From: Pseudoxanthomonas sp. CF385
Lineage (GTDB): Bacteria > Pseudomonadota > Gammaproteobacteria > Xanthomonadales > Xanthomonadaceae
Assembly: GCF_900104255.1 (NCBI RefSeq)
Contig: NZ_FNKZ01000001.1
Coordinates: forward strand, 1 to 64,000
DNA: 64,000 nt
Reading direction: 5' to 3'
The notes beneath the pieces were generated by a model. It had not been told where the DNA came from and searched no databases. It saw only the letters and a program-made list of their open reading frames with translations. Both the position numbers and the translations under genes were made by a program. Positions 63,829 to 64,000 of this stretch are shown here, piece by piece (position 1 is the stretch's first letter; every line of letters starts with the position of its first letter).

Positions 63829-63857
63829 TTGACAACACCGAACCAGCGGGGCACACT
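63829..63857 (+). promoter_or_regulatory. Candidate promoter on the + strand, leading out of the window
   Basis: TTGACA (perfect -35) with a 17-base spacer to CACACT (weak -10). It would drive a divergent gene beyond 64000, opposite xre, as in many phage-type switches. Confidence 0.4.
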
Positions 63858-63864
63858 CAATCCC

Positions 63865-63880
63865 GTTCGTCAGACCGAAC
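63865..63880. promoter_or_regulatory. Second operator-like palindrome
   Basis: GTTCG-TCAGAC-CGAAC. Its arm CCGAAC also occurs at 63816-63821 and 63838-63843, giving three copies between the divergent promoters. Confidence 0.55.
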
Positions 63881-63910
63881 AAAAGTTGCCGGGGTCATGT
63901 TAGAAATCTG

Positions 63911-63931
63911 GCACTCCGTCACGCAGAGTGC
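63911..63931. repeat. Inverted repeat near the window end
   Basis: GCACTC-N9-GAGTGC, six-base arms. It may be a further operator or a stem in a leader RNA. No gene is seen from here to 64000. Confidence 0.35.
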
Positions 63932-64000
63932 TAGGCTGTTAAGCAAACGATAAGGGCCCGGCACTGTGGCCGAGCCCCTGATATAGAAGTTCACGCTCTT

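Overview
The window is chromosomal DNA from a GC-rich gammaproteobacterium of the Xanthomonadaceae, most like Pseudoxanthomonas, Stenotrophomonas or Xanthomonas. The family is inferred from gene content and protein style: separate glyQ and glyS, a DcaP-type porin, an S46 peptidase, a BPSS1780-type membrane protein, a bioBFHC cluster, and integron repeats of the xanthomonad type. No rRNA, tRNA or CRISPR array was found.

Layout. (1) 1-3155: the distal end of a chromosomal integron. Eight attC sites, most about 60 bp, separate seven one-gene cassettes, all on the + strand. Base composition is visibly lower in GC than the rest. The integrase is not in the window and should lie to the left. (2) 3165-11604: small genes, then acs with a LuxR-type response regulator, diverging from a DcaP porin and an MFS transporter. 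This looks like a carboxylate uptake and activation locus. (3) 11611-24256: EF-hand protein, ABC ATPase, mutM, an ECF sigma factor next to a large Ser/Thr kinase with a TPR-like tail, tdk, rep, yceH with an orphan Imm50, an acid phosphatase and pyrF. A structured, terminator-ended RNA candidate follows pyrF. (4) 24514-39392: lipoprotein, YHYH/Excalibur protein, plsB, GNAT acyltransferase, ttcA, rdgC, YgjP-like protease, hemH with a hydrolase, tatABC, BPSS1780 protein and a glutamine amidotransferase. (5) 39477-54736: glyQ and glyS, with palindromic repeat elements after each, then tamA-tamB, an AlkZ-like glycosylase, an S46 peptidase, a RlaP-like nucleotidyltransferase and mnmG. (6) 54737-55179: no protein gene, but a near-consensus sigma-54 promoter about 110 nt before a strong terminator, and a second structured stretch. 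(7) 55180-62202: lipoprotein, PLP dehydratase, YdcF protein, SnoaL-like protein, and the bioB-bioF-bioH-bioC cluster on the minus strand behind a BirA-type operator. (8) 62203-64000: a lower-GC segment with a XRE regulator and ImmA/IrrE protease pair and operator-like palindromes, probably the edge of a mobile element.

Many neighbours are translationally coupled by ATGA or GTGA overlaps: phosphatase/pyrF, lipoprotein/Excalibur protein, hemH/hydrolase, tatB/tatC, tamA/tamB, dehydratase/ydcF, bioH/bioC and xre/immA. The most novel-looking items are the integron cargo, the sigma-54 small-RNA candidate upstream of mnmG, and the sigma factor/kinase pair. All functions are read from sequence and family knowledge; no database search was run.
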